A DNA stretch of 64,000 nt. Source: Pantoea sp. BAV 3049. GTDB taxonomy: Bacteria > Pseudomonadota > Gammaproteobacteria > Enterobacterales > Enterobacteriaceae. The stretch lies in contig NZ_WHOY01000031.1 in assembly GCF_009765445.1 (NCBI RefSeq), positions 3,510,168-3,574,167 on the forward strand, in the 5' to 3' direction. The notes under the pieces were generated by a model, which was not told the DNA's origin, made no database searches, and worked only from the letters and a program-made list of their open reading frames with translations. This document shows, one piece after another, positions 18,427 to 26,650 of this stretch; the stretch's first letter is position 1, and the number at the start of each line of letters is the position of its first letter. Both the position numbers and the translations under genes were made by a program.

Positions 18427-19221
18427 TTATTTATTGTTAAGTTCTGGACGAGCAAAACGACGGTTTTCCAGCACCGGCAGGACGTTGCGGGCATGAGCAA
18501 TGCGGGCAGGATCCAAATCAGCAAACACCAGCGCCGGAGCTTCGGCGGCTTTGGCAATCGCCACGCCCAGCGGGTCAACAACCAGACTGTTACCGATATT
18601 GCGCGGGCCGCACTCGCCCACCGCCACCAGATAACAGGTGTTTTCTAACGCACGGGCGGTAACCAGTACCTCCCAGTGCATCTCCTTCAGCGGGCCTTTC
18701 ACCCAGGCTGCAGGCAGCACCAGCACGTCAGCACCATCCAGTACCAGGCGGCGGGCCTGTTCCGGGAAACGCACGTCATAGCAGGTCATCAGACCCACTT
18801 TCATCCCGGCAACATCGACCAGCGGCGGAACTTCATTGCCTGGCGTAACGTTGCGTGATTCCTGCATGGCGAAGGCATCATAGAGATGGAGTTTGTCGTA
18901 GCGGGCAACGATTTCGCCGTTGCGAATGGCAATCAGCACGTTTAGCGCACGGCCATCACCGTTCGGCACGTGTACGGTCATCATGGTTGTCAGATTATTG
19001 CCACGGCTGGCCGCGTAAACCTCAGTCAGGAACGGGCCATTCAGCGGCTGGGCGGCTTTCAGCACCAGATCCGGATCGGCGATATCACGGGCCAGCACGC
19101 CTTCCGGCAGCACCAGTAAATCAGCACCACCAGCTCCGGCCTGAGCCATCAGGCCGGTAATGGTTTCGGCATTTTCCTGCCACTCGCGGCTGACCGCGAA
19201 CTGTCCTAATGCAACTTTCAT
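18427..19221 (-). CDS. ybeM: Nitrilase-superfamily amidase, YbeM-like
   Basis: A 264-residue carbon-nitrogen hydrolase with the Glu-Lys-Cys triad: Glu in LLVLPEGVLA, Lys in YDKLHLYDAF, Cys in GLMTCYDVRFPE. It matches E. coli YbeM well and sits at the ybeM position (after tatE, before cspE). YbeM relatives (Nit1 type) hydrolyse deaminated glutathione, a metabolite-repair role. E. coli K-12 carries a broken copy; here it is intact. It lies between a Pht5-like gene and an ABC transporter, so its substrate could instead belong to that cluster. Confidence 0.85.
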   Translation of the reverse strand: MKVALGQFAVSREWQENAETITGLMAQAGAGGADLLVLPEGVLARDIADPDLVLKAAQPLNGPFLTEVYAASRGNNLTTMMTVHVPNGDGRALNVLIAIRNGEIVARYDKLHLYDAFAMQESRNVTPGNEVPPLVDVAGMKVGLMTCYDVRFPEQARRLVLDGADVLVLPAAWVKGPLKEMHWEVLVTARALENTCYLVAVGECGPRNIGNSLVVDPLGVAIAKAAEAPALVFADLDPARIAHARNVLPVLENRRFARPELNNK

Positions 19222-19223
19222 CG

Positions 19224-20183
19224 TTATGCTCCTGTGATCACGGCGGGGAACAGCTCTTCCGGCGTGAGGCGGTGTGAGGTAATCCCCTGCTCAAAAAGCT
19301 CGCTGGCAAAATCACCAATCATCTTCTTGTTAGCTGTAAAACCGTTGGCGTTCCAGTCGGCAGGTAAATCCTGCGCGGTGCGTCGCAGATCGTCGAGCAA
19401 CCACGGGGTGGTATCGGCGTATTTTTCGCGTTTGTCATTCCACAGCTTCGCAGATTGTTCAATGAGTTCGCTGACCTGCTGCGGGATGTCCGGATGGGCT
19501 TCGGCAATTTCGGGTTTGAAGGCCAGCAGATGGTGACCGGGGATATAGCCCACGCGGTTAAAGTATTCCAGCTCGGCCTGGCGGAAATCAGTTTGCAACT
19601 GACGCAGACCGGATCCCTTCAGGAAGAAGCCCTGCGGCATGAATGGCGTAAATACCGCATCCAGCTCGCCCGCTCTGAGCAGGTCGATCAGCGGATGCTC
19701 GCCCGGTGCAGCTTCAATGCGTCCGGGACGACCAAAACCGTTCAGGCGATCGACAATCGGATGCTCCGGCGTCAGGCGCCCAGCAAACCAGTAAGCATCA
19801 TCAATGTCCACACCGGCTTCACGCAACAGCGCACGTGTCCAGGTATTCCCGGAGTCCTGCCAGCCGGTCACGCCGATTTTTTTCCCTTTCAACTGGTCCA
19901 GAGTGACGATCGGATTATCTTCGGTGGTGATGATGCAGCGCTGACGGAAACCGCGCATCAGGAAGTGAGGCAGCGCCAGCAGCGAGTTATCGCCCTTCGC
20001 CCTCAGTTGAGCATAGCGGCTGAAGGAGATTTCAGCCGCGTCATAGTCGCTGCTGGTTGCCAGATCGCCCACCAGCGTTCCCACGCGATGCACCTCCAGC
20101 TTAAAGCCCTGTGGCTTGATATCGCCCAGTGCCAGCGGCGTGAAATAATCCCAGTCTCGTACCGCCAGTCTGATCGTAACCAT
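19224..20183 (-). CDS. Pht5/NrtA-like protein, substrate-binding fold without signal peptide
   Basis: A 319-residue protein of the periplasmic-binding-protein-like fold that includes proteins annotated as 4,5-dihydroxyphthalate decarboxylase. The pattern VRDWDYFTPLALGDI, DYDAAEISFSRYAQL, LKGKKIGVTGWQDSGNTW and YIPGHHLLAFK is typical. There is no signal peptide, so it would be cytoplasmic, and a decarboxylase or other enzyme role is more likely than transport. It is first in the minus-strand cluster, two bases before ybeM, and divergent from the MocR regulator. The true substrate is unknown. Confidence 0.75.
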   Translation of the reverse strand: MVTIRLAVRDWDYFTPLALGDIKPQGFKLEVHRVGTLVGDLATSSDYDAAEISFSRYAQLRAKGDNSLLALPHFLMRGFRQRCIITTEDNPIVTLDQLKGKKIGVTGWQDSGNTWTRALLREAGVDIDDAYWFAGRLTPEHPIVDRLNGFGRPGRIEAAPGEHPLIDLLRAGELDAVFTPFMPQGFFLKGSGLRQLQTDFRQAELEYFNRVGYIPGHHLLAFKPEIAEAHPDIPQQVSELIEQSAKLWNDKREKYADTTPWLLDDLRRTAQDLPADWNANGFTANKKMIGDFASELFEQGITSHRLTPEELFPAVITGA

Positions 20184-20316
20184 CTGCTCTCTCTCGTTGC
20201 CTGAAAGCGCCAGAACAGAGCGCTTAAATAGTGTTCAATTAATGCTTGAATTTGATACTAGATCGATAATAATATCTGTACAATATTTTCTTTGTTACTG
20301 AACAAACGGATTTCTT

Positions 20317-21675
20317 ATGACCTCACCGCTGGACCTGAACTGGTTTGTTGAACGCCTGACGGATGCCTCGGTAAAAGGGATTGCGGGCGTAACAGCGGGA
20401 CTGATCCGCGAGGGGCAGATCCCGATCGGCACTCATCTGCCGTCGGTGCGGGATCTGGCTGAAGCGTTAGGGGTCAGTCCAGCGACGGTCTCAGCGGCAT
20501 GGGGCCAGCTTAAGCGACAAAAAGTGATCGCCGGGAAGGGACGTAGCGGAGTCTGGGTTTGCGGCGATAACGTGACGTCGAGACCGGTGCGTTTCGAGAA
20601 GATCGGCAATTATGGCGACAATATCCGTGCCGATCTCGCCATGGCCTCACCGGATCCGGCCCTGCTTCCCGACCTGAAACAGGCGATGCTTCAGGGGATC
20701 CAGTGCCCGCAACTCAACAGCTACCAGCGCGATCCCATCGCCCAGCCGCTGCTGACAGCCATCCGGTCTGGCTGGCCCTATCAGGCCGAGGCGTGGCTGG
20801 CGACAGACGGCGGATTTGATGCGATGAACTGCATCATCCAAACGCTGTTTTCGCCGGGGCAAAGGGTCATCATTGAAGATCCAACCGCCACCCGCCTGCT
20901 CGATATGCTGGATAATATTGGCGCAGAGGTGATGCCACTGGCCTGCGATGAACACGGGCCATTACCTGGCGCGCTGGCCATGCTGTTGAACAAAGGGGCC
21001 ACGGCAATGATCTATCAGCCCAGAACACATTCCGCTACCGGCCATACCGTCAGTGAAGCACGCAGTGAAGAGCTGGCTAAAGTGCTGATGGGCACCAGCA
21101 CGATGATTATTGAGGATGACGGGATTGGTGAGCTTTCGGCTTATCCGCTATGGAGCCTGGGGCGCTATTTTCCGGAGCGCACGCTGCACGTACGCTCCTA
21201 TTCCAAAGCCTATGGCCCCGATCTGCGGCTGGCGGTGTTATCCGGCCCGCGTGAGCCGCTGAAGCGCATTCAGTCATGGCGAAACTTTGGTGCCAGCTGG
21301 ACCAGCCGTATTCTGCAGCAGGCCGTAGCGTGGATGTTACAGGATGAGAGCACTCAGTTGCAGATTCAGCAGGCGAAAGCCATCTACAGCGGACGCCGTC
21401 GTCAGCTGCTGGCCGCGCTGGCCGCCAGAGGGCTGACGCTGCCGGATCGTGACGGGCTGAGTATTTTTATCCCGGTGCAGTCCGAACAGTTCGCCATGAT
21501 TACCCTGGCTGCCAGAGGCATTGCCGTGTTGCCCGGCGAACGATGCCGCAGCGGCGGAGTCCAGTTTATCCGTGTGAGCATTGCGATGATCCAGCCTGAC
21601 AGCATCAACAGCATTGCCGATGCGCTGGTGCTGGCCTGCGGTCAGGACATTAATGCTATTGGTTCAGATCTTTAA
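20317..21675 (+). CDS. MocR-type regulator (GntR HTH fused to aminotransferase-like domain)
   Basis: A 452-residue protein. Residues about 10-80 form a GntR-type winged helix (LPSVRDLAEALGVSPATVSAAW). The rest is a class I aminotransferase fold whose PLP lysine lies in VRSYSKAYGPDLRLA. MocR/PdxR/PtsJ regulators sense pyridoxal phosphate or an amino compound bound to it. It is divergent from the 20183-15782 cluster across a 133-base AT-rich gap, so that cluster is the obvious candidate target. PtsJ-type regulators are the nearest relatives I can name. Confidence 0.88.
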   Translation: MTSPLDLNWFVERLTDASVKGIAGVTAGLIREGQIPIGTHLPSVRDLAEALGVSPATVSAAWGQLKRQKVIAGKGRSGVWVCGDNVTSRPVRFEKIGNYGDNIRADLAMASPDPALLPDLKQAMLQGIQCPQLNSYQRDPIAQPLLTAIRSGWPYQAEAWLATDGGFDAMNCIIQTLFSPGQRVIIEDPTATRLLDMLDNIGAEVMPLACDEHGPLPGALAMLLNKGATAMIYQPRTHSATGHTVSEARSEELAKVLMGTSTMIIEDDGIGELSAYPLWSLGRYFPERTLHVRSYSKAYGPDLRLAVLSGPREPLKRIQSWRNFGASWTSRILQQAVAWMLQDESTQLQIQQAKAIYSGRRRQLLAALAARGLTLPDRDGLSIFIPVQSEQFAMITLAARGIAVLPGERCRSGGVQFIRVSIAMIQPDSINSIADALVLACGQDINAIGSDL

Positions 21676-22084
21676 TCAGATAGCGTGGAGAGTCGCTGTA
21701 GCCTTCGCGGGCATAAAACGCATTGGCTTTGATCCGACGTTCGTGGCAGTGCACCTCCACCCGATCACAACCGCGCTCGCGGGCCAGCTCTTCTGCATGC
21801 TGCAGCAACTGCTGCCCTGCCCCTTTGCTGCGTTCACCTTCAGCTATGCAGAAATAGCTGACGCGGGCAAAATCACCGGCCAGCGCCAGCTGAGGGATAA
21901 AATGCAGCGACAGGAAACCCAACACGGTACTGCCGTGCTCGGCGATCAGCAGCTGTTCAGTCTGGTCATCAATCAGCTGTGCCAGACGACGGTCAATAAA
22001 ATCCCCGGTATTTTCATAGCCCAGTTCGGTTAACAGGGCGCTCAGGGCAAAACTGTCTTTTGGCTGCGCCATTCGGATCTTCAT
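21656..22084 (-). CDS. GNAT-family N-acetyltransferase
   Basis: A 142-residue GNAT protein. Motif A is degenerate but recognisable (GERSKGAGQQLLQHAEELARERGCDRVEV), followed by NAFYAREGYSDSPRY, the usual C-terminal GNAT ending. It transfers an acetyl group from acetyl-CoA to an unknown amine. It converges on the MocR gene and overlaps its 3' end by 20 bases on the opposite strand. Confidence 0.85.
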   Translation of the reverse strand: MKIRMAQPKDSFALSALLTELGYENTGDFIDRRLAQLIDDQTEQLLIAEHGSTVLGFLSLHFIPQLALAGDFARVSYFCIAEGERSKGAGQQLLQHAEELARERGCDRVEVHCHERRIKANAFYAREGYSDSPRYLIKDLNQ

Positions 22085-22315
22085 CGCTGTTCCTCCAGGT
22101 TTGAGCCTGATTCACTGGCTCTTCATCGCTTATGTTTATAGCCTGCCTGCCAGGATTAGCAACCCCCGGCACAACAGGGATTTGTTACAGAGACAGGGCA
22201 ATTATTCTGAAGTGGGACGAGGGAACGGCATTCTGTAGTGGTCGGGCTGCTGATTAATGTTTCCTTAATAATGTTTCGCCACACTATGAGCTAACTGCTC
22301 TAAGAGATGACAAAC

Positions 22316-22411
22316 ATGAACCTGATCCCCAAATCCCTGAGCGAAGGCGTCGCCGTTGCCATCAGTCTGATCGCCATTCTTTTCTGGCTTGAGCAATTTT
22401 TTTCCCGTTAA
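22316..22411 (+). CDS. 31-residue small membrane protein
   Basis: ATG at 22316 follows AAGAGA and opens a 31-codon frame: a short amphipathic start (MNLIPKSLSEG), one membrane helix (VAVAISLIAILFWL), then EQFFSR and TAA. It lies between the GNAT gene and cspE, near where E. coli has crcB, which is absent here. I do not recognise the family. Confidence 0.5.
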   Translation: MNLIPKSLSEGVAVAISLIAILFWLEQFFSR

Positions 22412-22453
22412 TTCCTCTCTGCCTCCCGTACCGCACCTGGCCGGATGCGGGGC

Positions 22454-22484
22454 AAAAAAAAACCCGCCATCCGGCGGGTTTTTA
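22454..22484 (-). terminator. Terminator after cspE
   Basis: AACCCGCC (22461-22468) pairs with GGCGGGTT (22473-22480) around an ATCC loop. Reading the minus strand from cspE, the stem is followed by a long T-run (the A-run at 22454-22462). The T-run on the + side may also stop the 31-residue gene's transcript. Confidence 0.85.
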
Positions 22485-22501
22485 GAATTCTGTCTGATAA
22501 C

Positions 22502-22711
22502 TTAAATAGCGGCAACGTTAGCAGCAGATGGGCCTTTGGCGCCGTTGGTGATTTCGAACTCTACACGCTGACCTTCAGCCAGAGTTTTGAAACCGTTGCT
22601 CTGGATGGCAGAGAAGTGTACGAACACATCTTTGCTACCATCTTCAGGAGTAATGAAACCGAATCCTTTGGACTCATTAAACCACTTAACGCTACCTTTA
22701 ATCTTAGACAT
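22502..22711 (-). CDS. cspE: Cold-shock-family RNA chaperone CspE
   Basis: A 69-residue cold-shock protein with RNP1 (KGFGFITP) and RNP2 (VFVHFSAI) in place and the CspE-like ending [10 protein letters not shown]. CspE binds single-stranded RNA and DNA, melts RNA structure and acts as an antiterminator. The 5' leader on the minus strand has the usual AGGTAA ribosome site. The position before pagP matches E. coli cspE; CspC is the closest alternative by sequence. Confidence 0.93.
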   Translation of the reverse strand: MSKIKGSVKWFNESKGFGFITPEDGSKDVFVHFSAIQSNGFKTLAEGQRVEFEITNGAKGPSAANVAAI

Positions 22712-22861
22712 CTATATTACCTTTACATGAAAAATGGACACTAAACTGTGTCGCCTGTTAGTACAGCAATTGCAGAGGCTTTTGTCCAGTAGACAATAAA
22801 GAAAAAGTGATAAATATCGCCTTTTTCGCAGATACGCCATCATTCCGGCCGTTTACCGCCA

Positions 22862-23437
22862 TTAAAACTGCCAGCGGAACCAGGCGAAGTAAACGTTTCC
22901 GTTGTTGTAAGTGCCTGGAATATAAGTCATCTGGAAAGTCGCTTTACTGTAACCGATTGAAGCTAAAGGCAGTAGAGCGGGCACAGGAATATACTTCCAG
23001 TTATCACGCGCCGTCACGCCAGCGGTGTAGCCCAGACCGAGGCGGAAGTTCTGGTCATTCAGCGGACGCCAGATCTTTTCCCAGCCGTACCCCATAAAAG
23101 GTTCCCACTTATTATAAGAGTCTTTAAACGCCATGGCATAAAGGCCATTCCAGTTGCCTTTATCGTCAAAGCGTGACACTCCAAACCCGGCACCCCACGG
23201 TCGCTCGTTGTAGTGATCGGTCTTTTCTTTATCGTAGGTCCAGCGGTTATGCCATGTGATCGCAGGAACGTACAGGTCGTAACCCTGCGGCTCGTTCCAT
23301 GTCGTACTGACTTTGTCACTGAAGTCTTGCCAGGTGGAGGATATAGCCGAGCCAAGTGTCCCAGCCTGCGCCGCCGGTGTTGAGACAAGTCCGCCGGACA
23401 TTGCCACCATAACAAGAGAAATTCTGTATAGCTTCAC
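22862..23437 (-). CDS. pagP: Lipid A palmitoyltransferase PagP
   Basis: A 191-residue outer-membrane protein matching E. coli PagP: a signal peptide ending PAAQA, the N-terminal amphipathic helix ([18 protein letters not shown]), then an eight-strand barrel ending YFAWFRWQF. The catalytic-type His ([10 protein letters not shown]), Asp and Ser are present. PagP moves palmitate from phospholipid to lipid A, increasing resistance to antimicrobial peptides. GTG at 23437 is chosen because AGGTG lies 8 bases before it; the ATG at 23482 gives an unusual extension. No clear PhoP box was found upstream. Confidence 0.93.
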   Translation of the reverse strand: MKLYRISLVMVAMSGGLVSTPAAQAGTLGSAISSTWQDFSDKVSTTWNEPQGYDLYVPAITWHNRWTYDKEKTDHYNERPWGAGFGVSRFDDKGNWNGLYAMAFKDSYNKWEPFMGYGWEKIWRPLNDQNFRLGLGYTAGVTARDNWKYIPVPALLPLASIGYSKATFQMTYIPGTYNNGNVYFAWFRWQF

Positions 23438-23958
23438 GATAATTACACCTGGTGTTGAAAAAAATGCGCACATTTTTCGCATTAAGAAGGTTCAGCGTGT
23501 CTTTTTTGTCTGGCACACATTATAAGCATTCTGATTAAACAATTCATGAATGCAATGTGACTGAAATTCATGGACTGTGTTTCTTAAACTTTACGGCCAA
23601 CGTCCTGATTCCGACGCAAAAACATAACATACAGAATCAGTAAATCGCGCCAGGACAACTCTTGAGTCATGAAGAACGGCCTAACAAAGCCTTAAATGAC
23701 GAACAGTAAAATGATCTGAGTCATTATTTTGAGCGTATCAGACAATTTCTAGCCTGAAAGCAAAATAAATCCAATAAAACAAACAGTGTTTATCGTAAAG
23801 CACAGGCAACATCCGGGGTTAATTTGGCTTAAGTCTTTGCAATCAAATTGTTAGAAGTGAATGTCATTTCATGAAATTGATAAATATTATTTATCGATCA
23901 TTGGTTAAATTTTGGTAAGATTAATCCTACTTAACAATGATAAGGAAGAGGTACCTGC
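23438..23958. other. 521-base AT-rich gap after pagP, no gene seen
   Basis: This stretch holds no convincing reading frame. It must contain the pagP promoter (minus) and that of the next gene (plus). An inverted repeat GATAAAT/ATTTATC with a three-base spacer lies at 23879-23895, about 65 bases before the next start. The base composition is clearly more AT-rich than the flanking core genes and marks the left edge of the accessory region. Confidence 0.6.
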
Positions 23959-24201
23959 GTGAGAATACGATGCTGGAGATGCGGGCACGCAAGGATTATT
24001 TTTACATCCAGCGGCGATCGGTTCGGTCACCACCACGGCGCTATTTGCGCTAACTGTAATAACCCAATAACGCTGAAAGATTGCTTATTTAATACGCGAT
24101 TATCAACCGCAACTGAGGAAGAAAGTCCCCCTCAGCCCTCGCCGGAACCTGAAGAGGTAAATGCCTTTAAAACCGCCACTGGCGTGCACTTCAAGGGGTG
24201 A
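23959..24201 (+). CDS. Small zinc-ribbon-like protein, unknown function
   Basis: An 80-residue protein with GTG start behind AGGAAGAGG. Two Cys pairs, CWRCG (residues 5-9) and CANCNNP (about 32-38), with His-rich HHHG between, make a zinc-ribbon-like domain. The Pro/Glu-rich tail is probably disordered. It converges on yohP. Function unknown; it could be a novel regulator or a fragment of a larger zinc-ribbon protein. Confidence 0.5.
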   Translation: MRIRCWRCGHARIIFTSSGDRFGHHHGAICANCNNPITLKDCLFNTRLSTATEEESPPQPSPEPEEVNAFKTATGVHFKG

Positions 24202-24233
24202 CAGCGCATCCATCCGCGCCGCCACCCGGCCAT

Positions 24234-24317
24234 TCAGAACAGAACCTTAAAGACACCCGTAATCGTCAGCAGCCCGACAATGAAAATGATCGCAATAATC
24301 CAGAGAATAATCTTCAT
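24234..24317 (-). CDS. yohP: YohP-like 27-residue membrane protein
   Basis: Minus-strand ATG at 24317, 8 bases after AAGGA, encodes 27 residues: one membrane helix starting MKIILWIIAIIF, then GLLTITGVFKVLF. E. coli YohP is also 27 residues and differs at only about seven positions as I remember it. YohP is a stress-linked inner-membrane microprotein studied for mRNA targeting and post-translational insertion. It lies at the left border of the Hrp island. Confidence 0.8.
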   Translation of the reverse strand: MKIILWIIAIIFIVGLLTITGVFKVLF

Positions 24318-24417
24318 TCCATTTTCCTTAATCAGAGTAAAAATTCACTACGTTGTAGTCACTTGAGTATAGAAGAGAATCTCTTCTTCTGCCTGCAAGC
24401 AACCATCTGGCAACGAC

Positions 24418-24445
24418 GGAACACCCTACTGCATTAATCCACTCA
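24418..24445 (+). promoter_or_regulatory. hrp box before the candidate effector gene
   Basis: GGAACA-N15-CCACTCA, one base off the GGAACC-N15/16-CCACnnA consensus read by the ECF sigma factor HrpL. It lies 42 bases before the GTG at 24488 with the same 15-base spacer as the other four hrp boxes in this island. Confidence 0.8.
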
Positions 24446-24487
24446 ACCGATCACATCTTAAGATTATGCTGACCGGAGTCCCTGATA

Positions 24488-25801
24488 GTGAATTCTGTTA
24501 ACTCTTCCCGCAGTAGCCTGCAAATTTATCACGATGCCGTCGCCGAACAGCCACGGAGTTCTGAAGGTTCCGAAAAAAGTTCAGTTCACAATGAACGAAG
24601 CCAGACCAGCCTGCCCGGCGAGAGCGGTGGGATCCACCATGTTGCCAGAGCCAGCTATCACACCGCCAACGAAGCCGCGCTCCACCACAAACTGGCAGTC
24701 CTCTTTGGCCGCCATATTGACGGTGAGAACGCCGCCGATTTTCATCGCCTGATCGAAGATCGTACTCGCCAGCTGCACACCATGAACGAAACGCCAGAGT
24801 CTGTTGAAGCGGTTCTGGCCAAAGGCAGCCGGCTCGACAGCGTGGCTCAGGTTGCCCGCGGCGCGGTACGGGCCATCCCCTTTGCCGTTGCTTCGGTCGC
24901 TTTTGACACCTTTCCCCAGCTCAGCGCCTTTGCTGAAGGGGCCGCTCAGCTTGGTCTGCATGCGGGGTTGCAGTCAGGTATTGCCGATACCTTTGGCTGT
25001 GCCCTGCTGGATAAAGCCACTGCCAATACTCAATGGCTGACAGCGGAACCGTCACAACTAGAGCCGGTCATGCATCAGGTTAGCGAACAGAAAAAACCGT
25101 CCACGGGCAGACTGGCAGGAGAAAACGCCGCGGCTATTCAGAGCTACAGCGCGAGGAATTTACTGCGTCTGGGAACATCAGCGGCGGTAACAGCAAAATT
25201 TGGACCGGCCACGGCGGCTAAAGTGGACACCTGGCTGACTGCCGGAGGAGGCGTTGTCGCAGGGGGTCTGATGTCCGGAGCTACACATGCGGTAGACAGC
25301 AAGCAGGGCCGCGTTGGGGCAGAATACCTGCTGGGTCGCACTGACTGGAAAGAACAGTATACCGCGCTTAAAAATATCAACGCCTTCACCGCTCCGCTGG
25401 CCGGTGCCGCTAAGCGGCTGGCTAAACTGCCGCTGGATGTGGCAACGGATGGCTTAAGAGCCGGACGGGAAGTCTTAAGTGCGGCAGGCATGTCGAAAAA
25501 TGGACTGCTGGCCGGAGGATTTGCCGCCACGTTATCTGCCCGTAGCGCCGTAAGCCAGGCCATGAAAAGCAAAGGTTTTAATGCGGCCTCGCAGGCTGCA
25601 ATGAGCCACCTGACTAACTTTGCCCTCTCCGCGCCGGTCTTTGCCTCCGTACCGGCCGCCGAAATCCTTGCTCCGGAAATATCAGACAAACTGACGCAAA
25701 AATTACAGGAAAATATCCCCAAAGCGGTGCAATGGGGAGCGGACCAGTTGCAGGCCCGCCTGAGTTCACACGGGCCAGGCCGTCCGCTGAGTAACAGTTG
25801 A
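24488..25801 (+). CDS. Candidate HrpL-dependent type III effector or translocator
   Basis: A 437-residue protein, GTG start 9 bases after GGAG. The first 50 residues are rich in Ser, Asn and Gln and poor in acidic residues early on, as in T3SS signals. Residues about 120-180 and 225-265 are Ala/Gly-rich and weakly hydrophobic; residues about 325-420 also have Ala-rich helices (LLAGGFAATLSARSAVSQAM). There is no signal peptide and no recognised catalytic motif. The hrp box 42 bases upstream and the location at the island edge support secretion by the T3SS. HrpK-type translocators also fit this hydrophobic pattern. I could not assign a known effector family. Confidence 0.6.
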   Translation: MNSVNSSRSSLQIYHDAVAEQPRSSEGSEKSSVHNERSQTSLPGESGGIHHVARASYHTANEAALHHKLAVLFGRHIDGENAADFHRLIEDRTRQLHTMNETPESVEAVLAKGSRLDSVAQVARGAVRAIPFAVASVAFDTFPQLSAFAEGAAQLGLHAGLQSGIADTFGCALLDKATANTQWLTAEPSQLEPVMHQVSEQKKPSTGRLAGENAAAIQSYSARNLLRLGTSAAVTAKFGPATAAKVDTWLTAGGGVVAGGLMSGATHAVDSKQGRVGAEYLLGRTDWKEQYTALKNINAFTAPLAGAAKRLAKLPLDVATDGLRAGREVLSAAGMSKNGLLAGGFAATLSARSAVSQAMKSKGFNAASQAAMSHLTNFALSAPVFASVPAAEILAPEISDKLTQKLQENIPKAVQWGADQLQARLSSHGPGRPLSNS

Positions 25802-25921
25802 TAGCGATCACGATCTGCGGTTTCTTTACAGATAATTCTTAGGTTGGCGCTAGAATGATAGGGTTATTCGCTATGGACTCACTTGCTATGACGCAACCCT
25901 GAAAGTTAACAAGGAGATCTT

Positions 25922-26167
25922 ATGAGCACAGTCAACAGCAGTATGGGCAGATACAGCCTGAAAGCAAAAAATGCGGGCGACCATATTAAAGGGTCGATCG
26001 CCATCAATGATGAAGGCGGTTCGCAACTGACGTTACAAGAGTTTAATGAACATTACCTCGACGATGTGATCAACAACGTAGTTTACCCGGTCACCGGAGG
26101 AAATCGCGCCATCACTAAAGCCTTTCGTGATGAGATGATAAAGGCGGGATTTGAACAACCGCATTAA
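25922..26167 (+). CDS. Small protein downstream of the candidate effector, unknown
   Basis: An 81-residue soluble protein (MSTVNSSMGRYSLKAKNAG at the start) behind a strong AAGGAGATCTT site. No hrp box is seen in the 120 bases before it, so it either has its own promoter or is read from the effector promoter. Small size and position would suit a chaperone, but the sequence is not typical of acidic T3SS chaperones. A GCAGGGCC/GGCCCTGC hairpin follows the stop (about 26178-26202). Confidence 0.5.
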   Translation: MSTVNSSMGRYSLKAKNAGDHIKGSIAINDEGGSQLTLQEFNEHYLDDVINNVVYPVTGGNRAITKAFRDEMIKAGFEQPH

Positions 26168-26206
26168 ACGGCTTTGCCGGGCAGGGCCCTCTTTTTGGCC
26201 CTGCTC

Positions 26207-26400
26207 TCAGGCTGGCTGAGCCTCTTCCGCGGGCAGTAACAGAAATTGCTGCAGCTTTCCGTCCTGATCGGCAAAGCCTTCAAATAATTCCGCTCACCGT
26301 TGGTCCGCAGGTCACCCACCATCACAAAGGCATGATCGCCATCAATAGCGCTGCAACGGTACATTTTACCGAGCCACCATGGGTATGGCGGCTGGCTGAG
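26207..26400 (-). pseudogene. Frameshifted remnant on the minus strand, family unknown
   Basis: On the minus strand a coherent frame reads PPYPWWLGKMYRCSAIDGDH then FVMVGDLRTNGERNY; after a one-base shift near 26285 it continues EGFADQDGKLQQFLLLPAEE to a TGA at 26207. The combined reading looks protein-like, while each single frame breaks off. There is no start codon or ribosome site upstream because a stop lies just before. It is probably the 3' part of a decayed gene in the gap between the 81-residue gene and the harpin. Confidence 0.35.
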
Positions 26401-26536
26401 GCACCGGGCAAATTAAAAGGCTTATTTCTCGTCCTGATAGTTAAACGGATTCCGTTGGGTGGCCTTTTGCCGCAGGAAGTGCCAGCCGGGGCATTATGTC
26501 GCTGGATTTTGCCACTGGCAGCAGTACGCTTCCGGC

Positions 26537-26576
26537 ATAAAAAAACACCCTGTCAGCTTACTGCTCACAGGGTGTG
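26537..26576 (-). terminator. Terminator after the harpin-like gene
   Basis: ACACCCTGT (26545-26553) pairs with ACAGGGTGT (26567-26575). Read from the harpin gene on the minus strand the stem is followed by a T-run (the A-run at about 26537-26545). Confidence 0.85.
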
Positions 26577-26650
26577 ATAACTTGTCCAGCGCGATCGTCA
26601 ACCTCCCGTTCACGCTTTTCTCAGGGAATACCAGCTGGCGTTCCTCTGAC

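Noticed and set aside
23438-23958. PhoP box for pagP
   Set aside because: Looked for two TGTTTA-type half-sites 5 bases apart on the pagP strand; only isolated TTTAA-like pieces were seen.
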